Counted from the stretch's first letter, positions 10,846-24,109 are shown. The stretch: 64,000 bases of DNA from Oreohelix idahoensis (GCA_024509875.1 JAMPIV010014139.1:124001-188000); one strand, 5' to 3'. Numbers and translations are program-made. Notes: a model not told the origin generated them from the letters alone.

Positions 10846-11515
10846 CCACAAACTACCAGCTTGCTGTGTTCCCCACTCACCAGACCAGAAGAAAAGAGAG
10901 AGAATAACAAACATGAGGCATCCGCGGCGTGCAGACAGAAGCATTAGTCCAGGAACTCTTCAACCATCTTAGTATTTCCTTCACAACGCCCACCTTTCAA
11001 GTTACCAGTACATCTTCCTCTTTTTACTAGATTACTCCCAACGTGAAGAAATAAACGATTGGCTTAGGATCTGCGTTGTGTGAAATTAGAAAATGTGAAA
11101 ACGACTTGAGGGTCCCGGTGGAAAGTTTGCGAGTGTCATGCATTCTTACTGATAACCAACACATTCACCTGAGTTCAAATCTTCGATAAGAAAACTGCCG
11201 GAAAAAGACAATTAAGGGAACTGAACGTTTCGATTTAATCTTTGTTTTTAAATTATCTTAGTTTCTTTCATCGAGGGGAAAGAACTTCTTAAAGGGGGAG
11301 ACAACACTGGTGCAATTACTGGTTGTTTTCGGATGCCTGAGCTTTCTGTTTCGGACATTTTCGATTAACTGTGCCAGTTTTTAATTTTATTGTTTCGCTG
11401 GAGACTTTAGGTTAAAATCTTCCGGAGGTCGTAGAATACGTGTTTATATTGTTTCCCGGATTATTTGTTGATACAGGTAAGAATCTGTTATAAGCAGTTT
11501 GATGTTATTGAATTT
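10846..11515. other. Anonymous region
   Basis: No coding or repeat signal recognised. Confidence 0.45.
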
Positions 11516-11529
11516 AAATAGATAAACAG

Positions 11530-11557
11530 AGAGATGGACGGACGGACGGACGGAAGA

Positions 11558-11593
<36 letters not shown>

Positions 11594-11635
11594 GATAGAT
11601 AAGATAGATTGATAGATAGGTAGATAGATAGGTAG
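11530..11635 (+). repeat. (GGAC)n then (GATA)n microsatellite
   Basis: Four GGAC units are followed by about 20 GATA-type units with AAGATA and GTA interruptions. Confidence 0.92.
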
Positions 11636-11639
11636 GTTT

Positions 11640-14190
11640 TGTTATTTTGCAAGGAGCTTGCCCCACGATGGTCAGAGCATGGGAAGATAAGGGAAATAAC
11701 ACCTGCATTTAACATCTATGAATCATCTATATTTCTCTAGGCGTTGTCTAGATCTTCACCAGCAACTCCTTCCAACAATACCAGCTCTTAGTGGTGCTGG
11801 TTCTGTGCTAGCCTTAGTTATATCAAAGACTGTGTTATATAATGCAGTGTATTTTTAGTTTTGTAGTGATTTTAGTTTTATTTTCGTAGTTTTGTTTTTA
11901 ATAGTCTGTGTTTGTTCTTATTTTTATTTTGTTACATGTTCATTATTCACACCAGTCTGCTACGGTGTAGGTAGGAGCTGTATATAAGAAATTGTCAGAT
12001 TTTAAAAAATGCTTTTGTTGTAGTTTTCTGTTTATTTTCATATCTGCTTTTGTTTTGCTGGTTTGCCCTGATGAAGCCCTTGTTGTCCAACGTGTTCTAC
12101 ATTTAATACGCCCCACCTATGTATGTGTGCATATATAATCAGATGTAGGAAGTGCGGGGTCCAGGTCGAGAAGTTTCGAAGGGGCCTTGGTAGGGATTAC
12201 TTTTAAACTCGTAAGAATTTTTATTATTGACTTTATATGGCTGTATAAATAATAACAACATAGCCTAATGTATTACGAACATTGTGTTATAAACGTTAAG
12301 TTGGTTAAATTGAACTTTGTTTTGCATCTTATCTGTCTGTTTTTAAAACTAATCTTCCTTGTTTGTTGTTGATTGTTTGCTTTGGTTTTTTGGTTTTTGT
12401 TTTTGTTTTTGTTCCGCAAAATTTGTCTAAATATAGCCTACCGTAAGGTCTTCCTTACTTCGCGTTCACTGGATATGATTGCCAAAACGTGTAATCGGCC
12501 CTCCTGGGTTGTTTATTCCAGATATGTTTTAATTGGATTTAGCTTCGAGAATCTCCTGTCTCTGAGGCTAGAGTTGGCGAAAGAGTAAAAAAAAAAAAAA
12601 ACAACAAATCGAATTGCAACCAAAAAATGTTTGAATGCTGTTGATCGACGGCTATGTGCAAGAAATGTAAGAATTTTATGATATTGCTACAAACAGATGG
12701 ATGAGCAGGTGGTTTTAACGCTTACAGCTTTTCACAAAGGATGTAGTCATTTACATGTTAATTTCACTGTTGAAACCTAGTTCGTTCCCCTGCACTAGTT
12801 TCACCTCTGTCAATGCCCTACGCGGGGCCCAATGGAAGTGGATGTTGTCGTACGGTAGGTTAATTGGTTTATTGGGCACAGTCTATGTAAAGAGTGAATG
12901 TTGACATTTACACGAGAATGTATAGAAAATAGATTTCACAGGTGGTAGGTTGAGGGAAAGATATGTCTCTGGAGTGAGTAGATTTCTCTCATCCAGCCTA
13001 TCCGTACAACTATGCTTTGTTATAAGACAGTCTTTGCCTCCCTATCTAATGAAAGAACAGGTTACTCTACACACACAACAATATGTGACAACAAATGACA
13101 CACAAACGTGAAAAAAGCTAAGGATAAATGGGTATGGGTCTGACCAACACACAAAGTTACGTTTTCTTGGTGTTTATTATCACTAAAACTGTTTTTTACA
13201 ACATCAAGTTACCCAGATATCAAGAAAAAGCATTTACATAAAGAGGAAGTAAAGAAGAGTGGTGAGCCTTCACCGTATAAAGGAAAAACCCCAAAGAAAA
13301 TATTTACCCCAAAGGTTGAAGGTTAGCACTAGGTTTACAGAATAACAATATTGGTACAATAAAAGACCAAGTAAAGTAAACAGAATCAAATCAAACCACC
13401 AAAGATTAATAGGTAATGTCCAGCAACAATAAAATCAACACACGCTCTCTCATTCATGTGGCCACCTCTCACACTCTTACCTATTTTGTACTGTGTATTT
13501 CTTCCCTTGGGTCTGTGGTATCCCTTGGTACATTTATTCCATGAACATAATCCCTACTGTTTCTGTTGACTAATGTATCATCCCAGCTGTCGAGGATACA
13601 AATTGGCCCCAGATTATCCCCCCAAAAAACTAATGAGGTGAACGCCGAATAAGTTTACTTCCACGATAAATCCTGGTGACGGTATGAATCATAAAGGGGT
13701 GTCTTCACTGTTCTAAAAACTAGCACTATTCCTCCGATGGGTGCACAGGGGAATGTGAGTATAGACACAGGAACTACAACTGAATATTTCCGTTGTGACA
13801 ACTCTTGCAGTGTTGAGGGCGGGCGGGGAAAAACAGTCTTGCTTCCCGCTCGTTCTGGGACTTCTATCTGGTTATAGGGTTACTACAAATATGGAATAGT
13901 GTGAGAATCCTTGGTGTTTACCGTTTTAAGAGAGGGAAACATTTCTAGAAAATCTGGAAAAATCTGGTTGTTACAAATGTTACAAATGATGATGATGGAT
14001 TTTCTATCGGCCGACTCTTATTCAGAGTGCCAGTCCTGCACAGTGTATATTTTAGTACTCCACTTGGATTACAACTGTCAGGTGTTGGGGAAAATAATAA
14101 TAATGTTTCAGGTATACGCCACTGTTGGCTGATAAAAATAGTATCCTGGATTTGGTAAGTCCAGTATTATAATTTATAGTCATACAATAT
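11640..14190. other. Long anonymous region
   Basis: About 2.5 kb of mixed AT-rich sequence with no long ORF, tandem repeat or LINE fragment I can identify. T-rich runs occur at 11,860-12,060 and 12,380-12,420, and a 14-A run at 12,588-12,601. Confidence 0.5.
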
Positions 14191-14195
14191 ATTCG

Positions 14196-14599
14196 GCTCA
14201 TCATCATCAGCTGCCATCTCCACAACGAAGGTTGGCTGTAATGGATCTCCAACGTCTTCTGTCTCTTGTCTTGGAGGTGCACTCTGATAGACTCTTTCCT
14301 TTCCATCTCTAGATGTTATCTTCCCACTTATAGCGCTGTCTTCCCCTTGCACGTTTGCCTTCACCTCTCCCTTCTATTATGGTCTTCTGCAAGGTGTTAT
14401 GTCTTTTTATGTGGCCAAAGTATTTTAGCTCCCGAACTTTGATCTCCCTCATTAGTTCTCTTTTCATACCTAGATTTTCTAGGACCTCCTTATATGTTTT
14501 CTTCTCTTTCCGTGAGATACGCCCCATTCTTCTATATATCCACATTTCAAGAGCCTCAATTCTTTCTTCCAAATGCTTATTCATCGTCCATGTTTCTAC
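14196..14599 (-). pseudogene. LINE B copy 1, 3' half (split by LINE A)
   Basis: On the minus strand it encodes MNKHLEERIEALEMWIYRRM, then REIKVRELKYFGHIKRHNTL and GKRARGRQRYKWEDNI. These match the C-terminus of the full LINE B at 47,199-50,645. The (GAT)n 3' tail is at 14,196-14,207. The rest of this copy lies at 15,500-15,838, beyond a LINE A insertion. Confidence 0.88.
14497..14599. repeat. 103-bp target-site duplication, left copy
   Basis: Identical to 15,500-15,602 except for one base (CATCGTCC versus CATCATCC). It is LINE B coding sequence present once in the intact element, so the repeat arose when LINE A (14,600-15,485) inserted. Confidence 0.9.
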
Positions 14600-15485
14600 T
14601 TTACTTACTTACTTAGTCGTTCCTCTTCTACCGTGAGGTGTAGACGTTTGGAAGAGAGAGCGCCAGACTATCCTATCGGCTGTCTTTCTCCTGGCCTGGT
14701 TCCATTCTAGTCCTCGGTCCTTCAAAGATTGTCTAATGTTGTCCTCCCAGCGGACTCTGGGTCGTCCTGGGGGTCTGGATCCCTGGCTCTTTGTTTCCCA
14801 TGATTGTCGTGGTAGCCGATCTTCTCCCATTCTGCAGACATGGCCAAACCATCTTAGTTGGGACTGTTCTACTTGGTTCTGCAGGGGGTGGCATTTTAGG
14901 CTTGACGTATCGTCTGGTTGCGTACCATGTCTCTTCTTGTTACTTCAACCACCTTCCTCAGATACCTCATTTCTGAGGTTTGGATCTGGCTTTTGTGGGT
15001 TGTAGTCATTGCCCATGACTCGCATCCATATGTCAATACTGGGACATAAGTGGAGCGGTATACAGCCATCTTCGTTTTCTTACCAACCTCTCTCTTGCTG
15101 AGAAATCCTCGATTTATGGCCTGAAAAAGTCTCCCAGCTGCTGCTTTTCGAGTGGCCAACTCTTCTTTGATGCCTCCCTTTCGGTCTATAATAGCTCCGA
15201 GATATTTAAAGTGGTCGACCTGCTCCAGGACCTGTTCTCCCAGCTTAATCTGATGTCTTCTTTCTTCTCGTGATATCACCATGGATTTTGTATTAGAGCT
15301 GCTTATGACCATCCCTCACTTCTCCAGCTCTTCCTTCCAGACTTGCAGGTTGGATTGGAGATGTGCGTCTGATTTAGCAATCAGGGCAACATCATCAGCA
15401 AATGCCAGCTCTGAAATACATACCTGTCTCATCTTCCAGTACCCCACTGAATACTTTCTTGTTCTCTCCTTACATGACTCTCCTT
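14600..15485 (-). mobile_element. LINE A copy 2, 5'-truncated, inserted in LINE B
   Basis: Its 3' end, (TAAG)n on the minus strand, begins at 14,600. Minus-strand codons give MGEDRLPRQSWETKSQGS and KSMVISREERRHQIKLGEQV, followed by VDHFKYLGAIIDRKGG. It corresponds to roughly 18,876-19,756 of the longer LINE A, with frameshifts. At its 5' junction a 14-bp stretch, TCTCCTTACATGAC, is present twice in tandem (about 15,466-15,494), as if the reverse transcriptase repeated template or target sequence on finishing. Confidence 0.9.
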
Positions 15486-15499
15486 ACATGACTTATTTA

Positions 15500-15838
15500 T
15501 TTTCTTCTCTTTCCGTGAGATACGCCCCATTCTTCTATATATCCACATTTCAAGAGCCTCAATTCTTTCTTCCAAATGCTTATTCATCATCCATGTTTCT
15601 ACACCATACAGAAATGCAGAATATATATAACACTTTATGATTCTCAGTTTTAATTTGTGAGATAATGTTTAGATGTCAGTATATGTTTCATGTTGTTGAA
15701 TGTAGCTTTGGCCATTCCTATTCTCTTCTTGATTTCTGTTTCACATCTGCCATCTTCTGTTATTATATGACCAAGATATACGTAGCTCTTCACTTGTTCC
15801 AGGATTTTCCCATTTACGCTTATCTTTATCTTCAGCTA
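15500..15838 (-). pseudogene. LINE B copy 1, upstream piece
   Basis: Continues LINE B beyond the LINE A insertion. It contains sequence matching the LINE B region around AETWTMNKHLEE, GMAKATFNNMKH and KISVNGKILEQVKSYVYLGH, with disruptions. Its first 103 bp repeats 14,497-14,599. The 5' end stops near 15,838, short of the YADD motif. Confidence 0.85.
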
Positions 15839-15959
15839 GTACACTCTTCACCATGGAAATGGAAAAGAAAAAGAAAAGAGACCGCTGGTTTGTCCACTTG
15901 GGATCAGGTCTGCTAAAAATACAAGAAACATTTTATGGGAAAATGCTACCACTCTTTGG

Positions 15960-15961
<2 letters not shown>

Positions 15962-16053
<92 letters not shown>
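15962..16053. repeat. (TA)n tract
   Basis: 46 uninterrupted TA units. Length in the assembly may not reflect the true length. Confidence 0.97.
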
Positions 16054-16055
<2 letters not shown>

Positions 16056-16600
16056 TGAAGTGACGTCTGTATCACAACATGAATTCTAAGTAACTCTGAC
16101 CACACCGCACGCGCCATACATTGTAAGAACTGCAAGATACCCAGTCCAATCAGAACGCTCCATTATGCAGTGTTTACTACCGCCTTGGATAATAAAATGG
16201 AAGTCCAATCTGTGCAACCTAGAATCGGAAGACAATTTACTACTTCAGTATGAAAGAAGTACCACATGGAAGAAGTATACAAAACGATACTGGGAATGTT
16301 GCTCTACCCGTAGGTACAATAACTTTTATAAATACTAATATAGGACGGGAGAAACCTCTGGTTGAATGCATTTGAAGCTTCAGGTTAGTCTTTAATTTAG
16401 TTGGTTAAATTATGCATAGAATAAAATGCACTTATGAGACTAAAAGATATATAAGATAGATATATAAAGAATAATTCAGGGTATAATTTAAGCTTTGTAT
16501 GAATAAAATCGCTCAAGGAATAACAGAGATAATAAAATAAGTAGTTTTCCTGATTTGAACAATAGACAAATTTTACCAATATTTTCGGAACTTGAAACAC
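16054..16600. other. Anonymous region
   Basis: No gene recognised. Confidence 0.45.
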
Positions 16601-16659
16601 ATTAGAACTCCGCCTATGCCGGTCCCAAGCCCGGATGAAAAAGGAGGAGGGCGGCCTGC

Positions 16660-17604
16660 ATGGAGGCCGTAAGGAGGCAGCCCCTCCACCATGCAAAGGC
16701 ACAACAGGCCAATCACCTGTTTGCTTTAAACTATGATTACGAGCAATATAAGAGAGAAAACCGGACTGATTCTAAAGGCGACGAACTGGAACGGACTACG
16801 ACTTATGGAACTTGGAACACAAGAAGTATAAATGGGAAAGAAGAGGAGCTGATGGAAGAGATGAGGAAAGCAAGATTAGAAATCCTGGCTATTACCGAAA
16901 CAAAGAAAAAGGGACAAGGAGTCATGGATCTCGATGGCAACACGCTGTTATACAGTGGTGTACCCACATCTGAAAGAGCTAAAGGGGGCGTGGGTTGCAT
17001 TGTGGCCAAAAACTAGAAAGATAGTATCAAGGGATGGAACTTTGTCTCGGAGCGCATTATGGTTGTAAAACTAAAAGAAGGAGAAACCATAGTCAACCTG
17101 GTCATAGTGTATGGGCCAAATGAGGATGAGAGAGCAGAGGTCAAGGAAGAATTCTTCGAGCTGCTTCAAAGGACAGTGGATGACTGCCTAGATGAAGTTA
17201 TCATGCTCGGAGATTTTAATGCCAGAGTTGGAAATGACCATGCTAGATGGGGTGGAGTTATCGGAAGATATGGAGAAGATACTCTCAATGACAATGGAAA
17301 GCGACTACTTAGATTCTGCAGTGAGCAGAATCTGATCATCACAAACACAAAGTTCCCCCATAAGCGCATACAAGCATACACTAGATGTGAACCAACCAAG
17401 AATGAGAAGTCAGTGATCGACTATGCCATTGTTAGGAGAAGCTCATTCAAATATGTCCGGGATGCTAGAGTCTGGAGGGGGCCAGAGATTGGAAGTGATC
17501 ACTACCTGCTAACAATCAAAAGAACAACTGAAAGAGTTGCTCAGCCTAGGAACTGCCCAACATCACGCAAGAAACCAAGTAAACGAGCGGGAGAAATGAG
17601 CTGA
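16660..17604 (+). pseudogene. LINE A endonuclease region (broken)
   Basis: An apurinic-type endonuclease/exonuclease/phosphatase domain would nick target DNA for primed reverse transcription. Visible motifs in order are GTWNTRSING, ILAITETK (catalytic Glu block), YGPNEDERAE, MLGDFNARVG (Asp-Asn pair), NEKSVIDYAI and EIGSDHYLL (the terminal Asp-His pair). One in-frame TAG lies at 17,014-17,016. The frame is then open again to 17,604, where a shift near 17,590 moves the linker (NELKEPEIK) into another frame. All recognisable catalytic residues are present, so the loss is by the stop and frameshift and not by active-site decay. Confidence 0.88.
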
Positions 17605-18722
17605 AAGAGCCAGAAATTAAGACCAGATATCAGGGGCTTATTTCTGCAGCGGTGAGCAACACAGAAGAACGACCTGATGACTTGGAAACCCTCTAGAATA
17701 AATTCAAGGATATCATAAAGACAGCTGCAGCAGAAGCATGCGGTAAAGTCCGACTTGGGAACAAGAGAAAGAGGACACCTTGGTGGACAGAGGAAGTCAA
17801 AGAGAAAATAAGAGAGAAGAAAATGGCATGGAAATAATACTTAGGAGCTAAAAACACAACAGGACAGATGGAAAAATATAGAGAATATGTGACACTCAGA
17901 ACAGAAGCAAAAAACAAAGTGCTAGCAGCAAAACAGAAGTCCTGGGAAGAATTTGGAGAAAAGCTAGAAAAAGATGCACAAGAAAACCAGAAATTGTGTT
18001 ATAAGACCCTAAAGAACATGAGAAAGGAAAAACAATGCCCTCTCAAATTTATAAAGGACAAGCAAGGCAAATTGCTTACTGCCCCGAAGAAAGTAATGGA
18101 AAGATGGAAAGAATATTTCTCAGAACTCCTTGATGGTGAGCATGGTGAAGCATCAGAAATGATAACCACTAGCACAGAAGAGAAAACCAATGATAGTGAA
18201 GATGACATAAAGATGGAAGAACTGAAGGCAGCACTGGAGAAAATCAAGATGGGCAAAGCAGCAGGGCATGATGGTATAACACCAGAAATGGTTAAGTACA
18301 TGGGAGCATCAGGCGACCTATTACTCTTAAGGGTTCTACAGGCAGCGTGGTACAACAAGACCATACCAAAGGATTGGGAGATTGCCATCATAACACCAAT
18401 TTTCAAAAAGGGTGACAATCGACAATGTGGAAACCATAGAGGCATATCCCTTCTCAGTGTCCCTGGTAAAATCTACTCTAGAATCCTAGAGCAGAGACTC
18501 CGACGCCTAGCTAAGCCCCAACTGGATGAGGTTCAGTGCGGATTCCGAGCGAACCGAAGTACTCAAGACCTAATCTTCACACTCAGACAGCTGAGTGAAA
18601 AGGCCCTTGAGTACAAGAGTGAGATCCATCTTTGTTTCATAGATCTGGAAAAAGCGTTTGACAGGGTCCCCTGGAGCAAACTTTGGGATTGTTGGCAAGG
18701 AAGAACATTCCAGCACCTCTGA
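17605..18722 (+). pseudogene. LINE A linker and RT fingers/palm, first part (broken)
   Basis: The linker up to 17,868 has in-frame stops (TAG near 17,693, TAA near 17,836). An uninterrupted 284-codon stretch follows at 17,868-18,722. RT motifs seen are KMGKAAGHDGITPEMVK (block 0/1), AIITPIFKKGD, NHRGISLLSV (motif 2 region), QCGFRANRSTQDLIF and HLCFIDLEKAFDRVPW, which carries the first catalytic Asp. A frameshift at about 18,688 separates this from the FADD segment. Confidence 0.88.
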
Positions 18723-19555
18723 TTCATGCTATACAGAGCTTCTACAAGTCTTGCAGAAATTATGTGAGGACAGAAAACCATAAGTCAGAAGAGTTCAGGA
18801 CCACCACTGGTGTAAGACAAGGTGATATCCTGTCACCTTACCTTTTCATACTCCTCATGGACGATGTCATTAAGGCATGTAAGGAGAGAACAAGAAAAAA
18901 TTCAGTGGGGTACTGGAAGATGAGACAGGTCTGTATTTCGGTGCTGGCATTTGCTGATGATGTTGCCCTGATTGCTAAATCAGAGGCACATCTCCAATTC
19001 AACCTGCAAGTATGGAAGGAAGAGCTGGAGAAGAGAGAGATGGTCATAAGCAGCTCTAAAACAAAATCCATGGTGATATCACGAGAAGAAAGAAGACATC
19101 AGATTAAGCTGGGAGAACAGGTCCTGGAGCAGGTAGACCACTTTAAATACCTCGGAGCTATTATTGACCGAAAGGGAGGCATCAAAGAAGAGTTGGCCAC
19201 TCGAAAAGCAGCAGCTGGGAGACTTTTTCAGGCCATAAATCGAGGATTCCTCAGCAAGAGAGAGGTTGGTAAGAAAACGAAGATGGCTGTATACCGCTCC
19301 ACCTATGTCCCAGTATTGACATATGGATGCGAGTCATGGGCAATGACTACAACCCACAAAAGCCAGATCCAAACCTCAGAAACGAGGTATCTGAGGAAGG
19401 TGGTTGAAGTAACAAGAAGAGACACGGTACGCAACCAGACGATACGTCAAGGCCTTAAATCCCACCCCCTGCAGACCCAAGTAGAACAGTCCCAACTAAG
19501 ATGGTTTGGCCATGTCTGCAGAATGGGAGAAGATCGGCTACCACGACAAGCATAG
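18683..19555 (+). pseudogene. LINE A RT palm (FADD) and C-terminal extension
   Basis: It opens in the shifted frame with LLARKNIPAPLIHAIQ. It then shows TTGVRQGDILSPYLFILLMD (motif B), LAFADDVALIAKSEAHL (motif C as FADD instead of YADD) and YLGAIIDRKGG. The conserved C-terminal extension follows: LTYGCESWAM, RYLRKVVEVTRRD, then RWFGHVCRMGEDRLPRQA, ending at a TAG (19,553-19,555) where other copies have TGG. About 65 more codons continue after it, ending HGRRGTTK as in the copy at 2,231. Confidence 0.9.
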
Positions 19556-19794
19556 GAAACAAAGAGCCAAGGATCCAGACCCCCAGGACGACCCAAAGTC
19601 CGCTGGAAGGACAACATTAGACAATCTTTGAAGGACCGAGGACTAGAATGGAACCAGGCCAGGAGAAAGACAGCTGATAGGATAGTCTGGCGCTCTCTCT
19701 TCCAAACGTCTACACCTCACGGTAGAAGGGGAACGACTAAGTAAGTAAGTAAGTAAGAAACAAATTAGTAGTGAAAACCACCTCGGACGGGCGA

Positions 19795-19965
19795 GGTCAC
19801 TCTATAAATAGTGCGTGCCTAATAGAATCAGGTCAGTCACAATATTTTAATCGACAGCGAGCGGCAAAAGAAAGCCTGTAGTTAGTGCAAGTGTTTGCTT
19901 TCTGTACCTGAAAGCAGATCTTAACCAACCATTAACGGCTCGTCTGTGTGTATGCCTGAAGGTAA
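19795..19965 (+). promoter_or_regulatory. Promoter-like patch with possible non-coding exon
   Basis: A TATA box, TATAAATA (19,803-19,810), is followed 25-35 bp later by a TCAGTCAC initiator-like stretch. After about 120 bp comes GAAG|GTAAGA (donor GT at 19,962-19,963), a near-consensus 5' splice site. A short first exon is plausible, as is an LTR remnant. No linked coding exon is recognised downstream. Confidence 0.35.
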
Positions 19966-19969
19966 GAAC

Positions 19970-19971
<2 letters not shown>

Positions 19972-20064
<93 letters not shown>
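19972..20064. repeat. (TA)n tract
   Basis: About 46 TA units immediately downstream of the putative splice donor. Confidence 0.97.
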
Positions 20065-20067
<3 letters not shown>

Positions 20068-21397
20068 TTGTATATAATTATGTGTAATTCTAGTGATTAA
20101 TCCACCTGTACGATAAGAAGTGTATAAATGTGTTTAAACATTTACAGTGTGTTGCTGGTGAAACTTACAGGCTTGTGTGTAATTCTAGAGGCAAAGCCAG
20201 CCATCGGAAATATTCAAAAATATTGAGAATGATGGCCAAGTGTGTCTGTAGGTTTGGAAACGTGTTTAAAGAAGTATTTCTTAAATGAAATGACACACAT
20301 ACCAGAAACATAAGGAAGGATGAAAGGAATTGGATCACTGTATAGTTTGATATGTTAGCTAGTAGTTTTATTCACGACCAAATTATTGTATGGAGGCAGA
20401 TCATGGGAAACGAATTATAATTAAGGATGTAGAAGACAATTATGATCACAGTGAACTGAATTGATTGATGCTACTATACTATATCTTGTGCATCTGCTGG
20501 CACTCTTATCTGAAACTGTCTATCCTCCCCATCGGTGTCATAGATGGATATTGGTAGAAAAATACAGGGATTGTGTTTAACTTCGTTTCAGGTTTTATCC
20601 TGTAATCTACGACAAATTTAAGAGGCATCTATTACTGAGGTTACGATGGATGCAGTGCCGGTCTATGTTATAGGGCCAGACATCCCGAGTATACCAGTTG
20701 GAATAATTTCATCCGACAATTCTCTCCAGTATCAGAGGGAGCTATCTTCAGTGACTCAGATAAGTTGCCCACAAAAGCAACTGTGTAGCATATTCTTGAT
20801 CACCAAAACTAAAATCAAACCAGTTTGTAATGAACTTAGCAGTATAGCTCTTCAATTAGACTGTGAGAATAACACTAGTAATTATTCAGGGACAGATCCA
20901 CCAAGCAAGACTGTCTCCATATTGATAGACATCTTAATACAGTGAAAGATTTTGTTGAACATTTTGATTATTTATTTACTTTTGTAACATGAGTTCTTTT
21001 AAAACTTTTCAAACAGAAAAGAGTAAATGTACAAATAAATTGTAAATATTTACCAGCAGACTTACTTAAATTCTTTAAGTTAAGTTTTATTCATTGTTGG
21101 TCAATTTAATTAAATAATTACCCCTAGCAGAGTTAAAAATATTAATAATAATTACCATATTAACAGAGGATGATCTGGAGAGGTAGCCCATAAGGACTTA
21201 GAGTACTACATTACCATCTTCTCTGGGAACTTATACAGCTTGACCCTACCTTTGTTGTCTATACACCTTTACTCTTTTTCAGAGAAAGGGGTATTACTGA
21301 TAAGACCAGACTCTTATCTGGCACTACCTTGGTATCATCTGATACACCTTTATATCCAGGATACCTTATTACTTTCAATACTATCTGAACCTCTCGC

Positions 21398-21400
<3 letters not shown>
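20065..21400. other. Anonymous region with one 99-codon ORF
   Basis: An open frame at 20,646-20,945 (plus) starts MDAVPVYVIGPDIP and is preceded by a pyrimidine-rich TTTCAG at 20,586-20,591 that could be a splice acceptor. It has no motif, signal peptide or repeat I recognise, and could be chance or an exon. The rest is AT-rich and featureless. Confidence 0.3.

Positions 21401-21481
<81 letters not shown>
21401..21481. repeat. (TA)n tract
   Basis: About 40 TA units. Confidence 0.97.
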
Positions 21482-22820
<1,339 letters not shown>

Positions 22821-22832
22821 CGTTGCAGAAAT

Positions 22833-23140
22833 TCTTCTTCTTCCTCCTCGTTTGCCCTGAAAAGGACGGTGGTTGCGTTGTGTCTGTTTACGCCTAAGCT
22901 GTGATATCTGCACCTTTCGGTCGACACATCCGACTTCAGCACGGCATTTTTTAGGGACCGGGTTTGCCTTCCCATTTCGATCCGTACTCGCTCAGCCAGA
23001 CTGCACTGCTGCAGACTGTTTCCAGGACCACCACGTGGAGGTGGAGTGCGGTCTTGACCAGCTCTCGTTCGCTGGTCCTGATGCAAGCAGTACAGCTATG
23101 GGTCGCTGACTGCATTAACTATTGCTGCATCTTGGGGTCC
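22833..23140 (-). mobile_element. SINE G copy 2
   Basis: 308 bp, same termini as copy 1, flanked by a perfect 12-bp duplication CGTTGCAGAAAT (22,821-22,832 and 23,141-23,152). The (GAA)n tail lies at the low-coordinate end. The histone-like hairpin is present with one stem change (CGTCCTTTTCAGGGC on the minus strand, 22,853-22,868). Most of the body is collinear with copy 1 with scattered differences, so the family is not brand new. Confidence 0.9.
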
Positions 23141-23152
23141 CGTTGCAGAAAT

Positions 23153-24106
23153 AGACAGTTGGTATAATGCATGTTTAGCTAGCAAATCAAAGAGCAGCTA
23201 TAAGGTTACAATAAGCTGTCAGATTACTGTACGCTCTTTTCCAGTACACGTCACAGAGGTTGGGGGCAGTTAATGAGAACATGAAGATCAGAATACATTG
23301 AAATGAAAATAGTCTATCTAGTATGAAAGGAAGTGAGGAGGACAAAACAAAAATGAGCTGCCTTGAAGAATATTTCACAGGCCCTGACCTCCATTTGAGG
23401 CAATGCATAAATGTAATGAGTAAAATCATTAATTTGTGAAGCGGGTTAACATATTGACTTCAGGTCTTTGTTTATAGTACTGAAAACACTTATATAATAC
23501 TGGAGGCTCCCCCCCCCCCCCCAAAAAAAAAACCAATGATTTGGCTAGAATCAAAATGTTGACCTTGAAGTACAGGACAGTAATTCTTAGGCTTGTCTTA
23601 TGTAACCACTTTTAAAATATTTTATTAGGCCGTGGTCTACACTCTACTGAAAATATGCCAAGAAGTCATCATTTCTACTTCGGCATGATCACCTGGTCAG
23701 CGAAAATTACTCCTATTAAAGTAGAAGATTTACTTCCTTCTTCTCAATTCCTTCACTTTTTATCCTGCTTCTATTAGGCTTCAGTGGCACCCGTTTCCGG
23801 CACGCACGTTTACCCCGTGTAAACTTCCTCACTGTTTCATTTCCTGTCGTCTGGTCTTATATTCACCCCCAGCATGTTTCTGGAATGCATGCGTTCGAGT
23901 CAAGTTAGGTTCTGCAGTTTCCGCCTAATCCCAGACTATCCTTGTAAACCCTGAACTATTATCCTATAAGCACTTGTTTTCATTCAGTAGAGAGCACGAC
24001 TCTCCATTTCTGTAGAACCTACCAGAAGTAATTTTAGGTTCTGTTAAATTTCCTCTTTTTTGTTTTCTTAACTACAGTTGGTTTTGCCTACATTTTCTGT
24101 CGCCTC
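23153..24106. other. Anonymous region
   Basis: A C-run followed by an A-run at 23,510-23,532 is the only notable low-complexity feature. No ORF or repeat family is recognised. Confidence 0.45.
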
Positions 24107-24109
24107 TAT

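Larger units (their letters stand above)
16605..19756 (+). mobile_element. LINE A, near full-length RTE-like retrotransposon (inactive)
   Basis: A single-ORF layout runs AP endonuclease, then reverse transcriptase, then a basic GH-V/GRPR tail, then (TAAG)n (19,738-19,756). Absence of a separate CCHC ORF1 and the order of domains suggest an RTE-like clade, but I cannot place it by phylogeny. The 5' end is GC-rich with a strong hairpin (16,652-16,669). I could not find a convincing flanking duplication. At least four in-frame stops and two frameshifts make it non-functional. Other copies occur at 2,231, 14,600, 28,322, 46,095 and 50,680. Confidence 0.85.

Noticed and set aside
18683..19555. Host gene resembling a craniofacial-development-like endonuclease/RT annotation
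   Set aside because: FADD motif, GVRQGD block, (TAAG)n tail and many truncated copies show it is LINE sequence.
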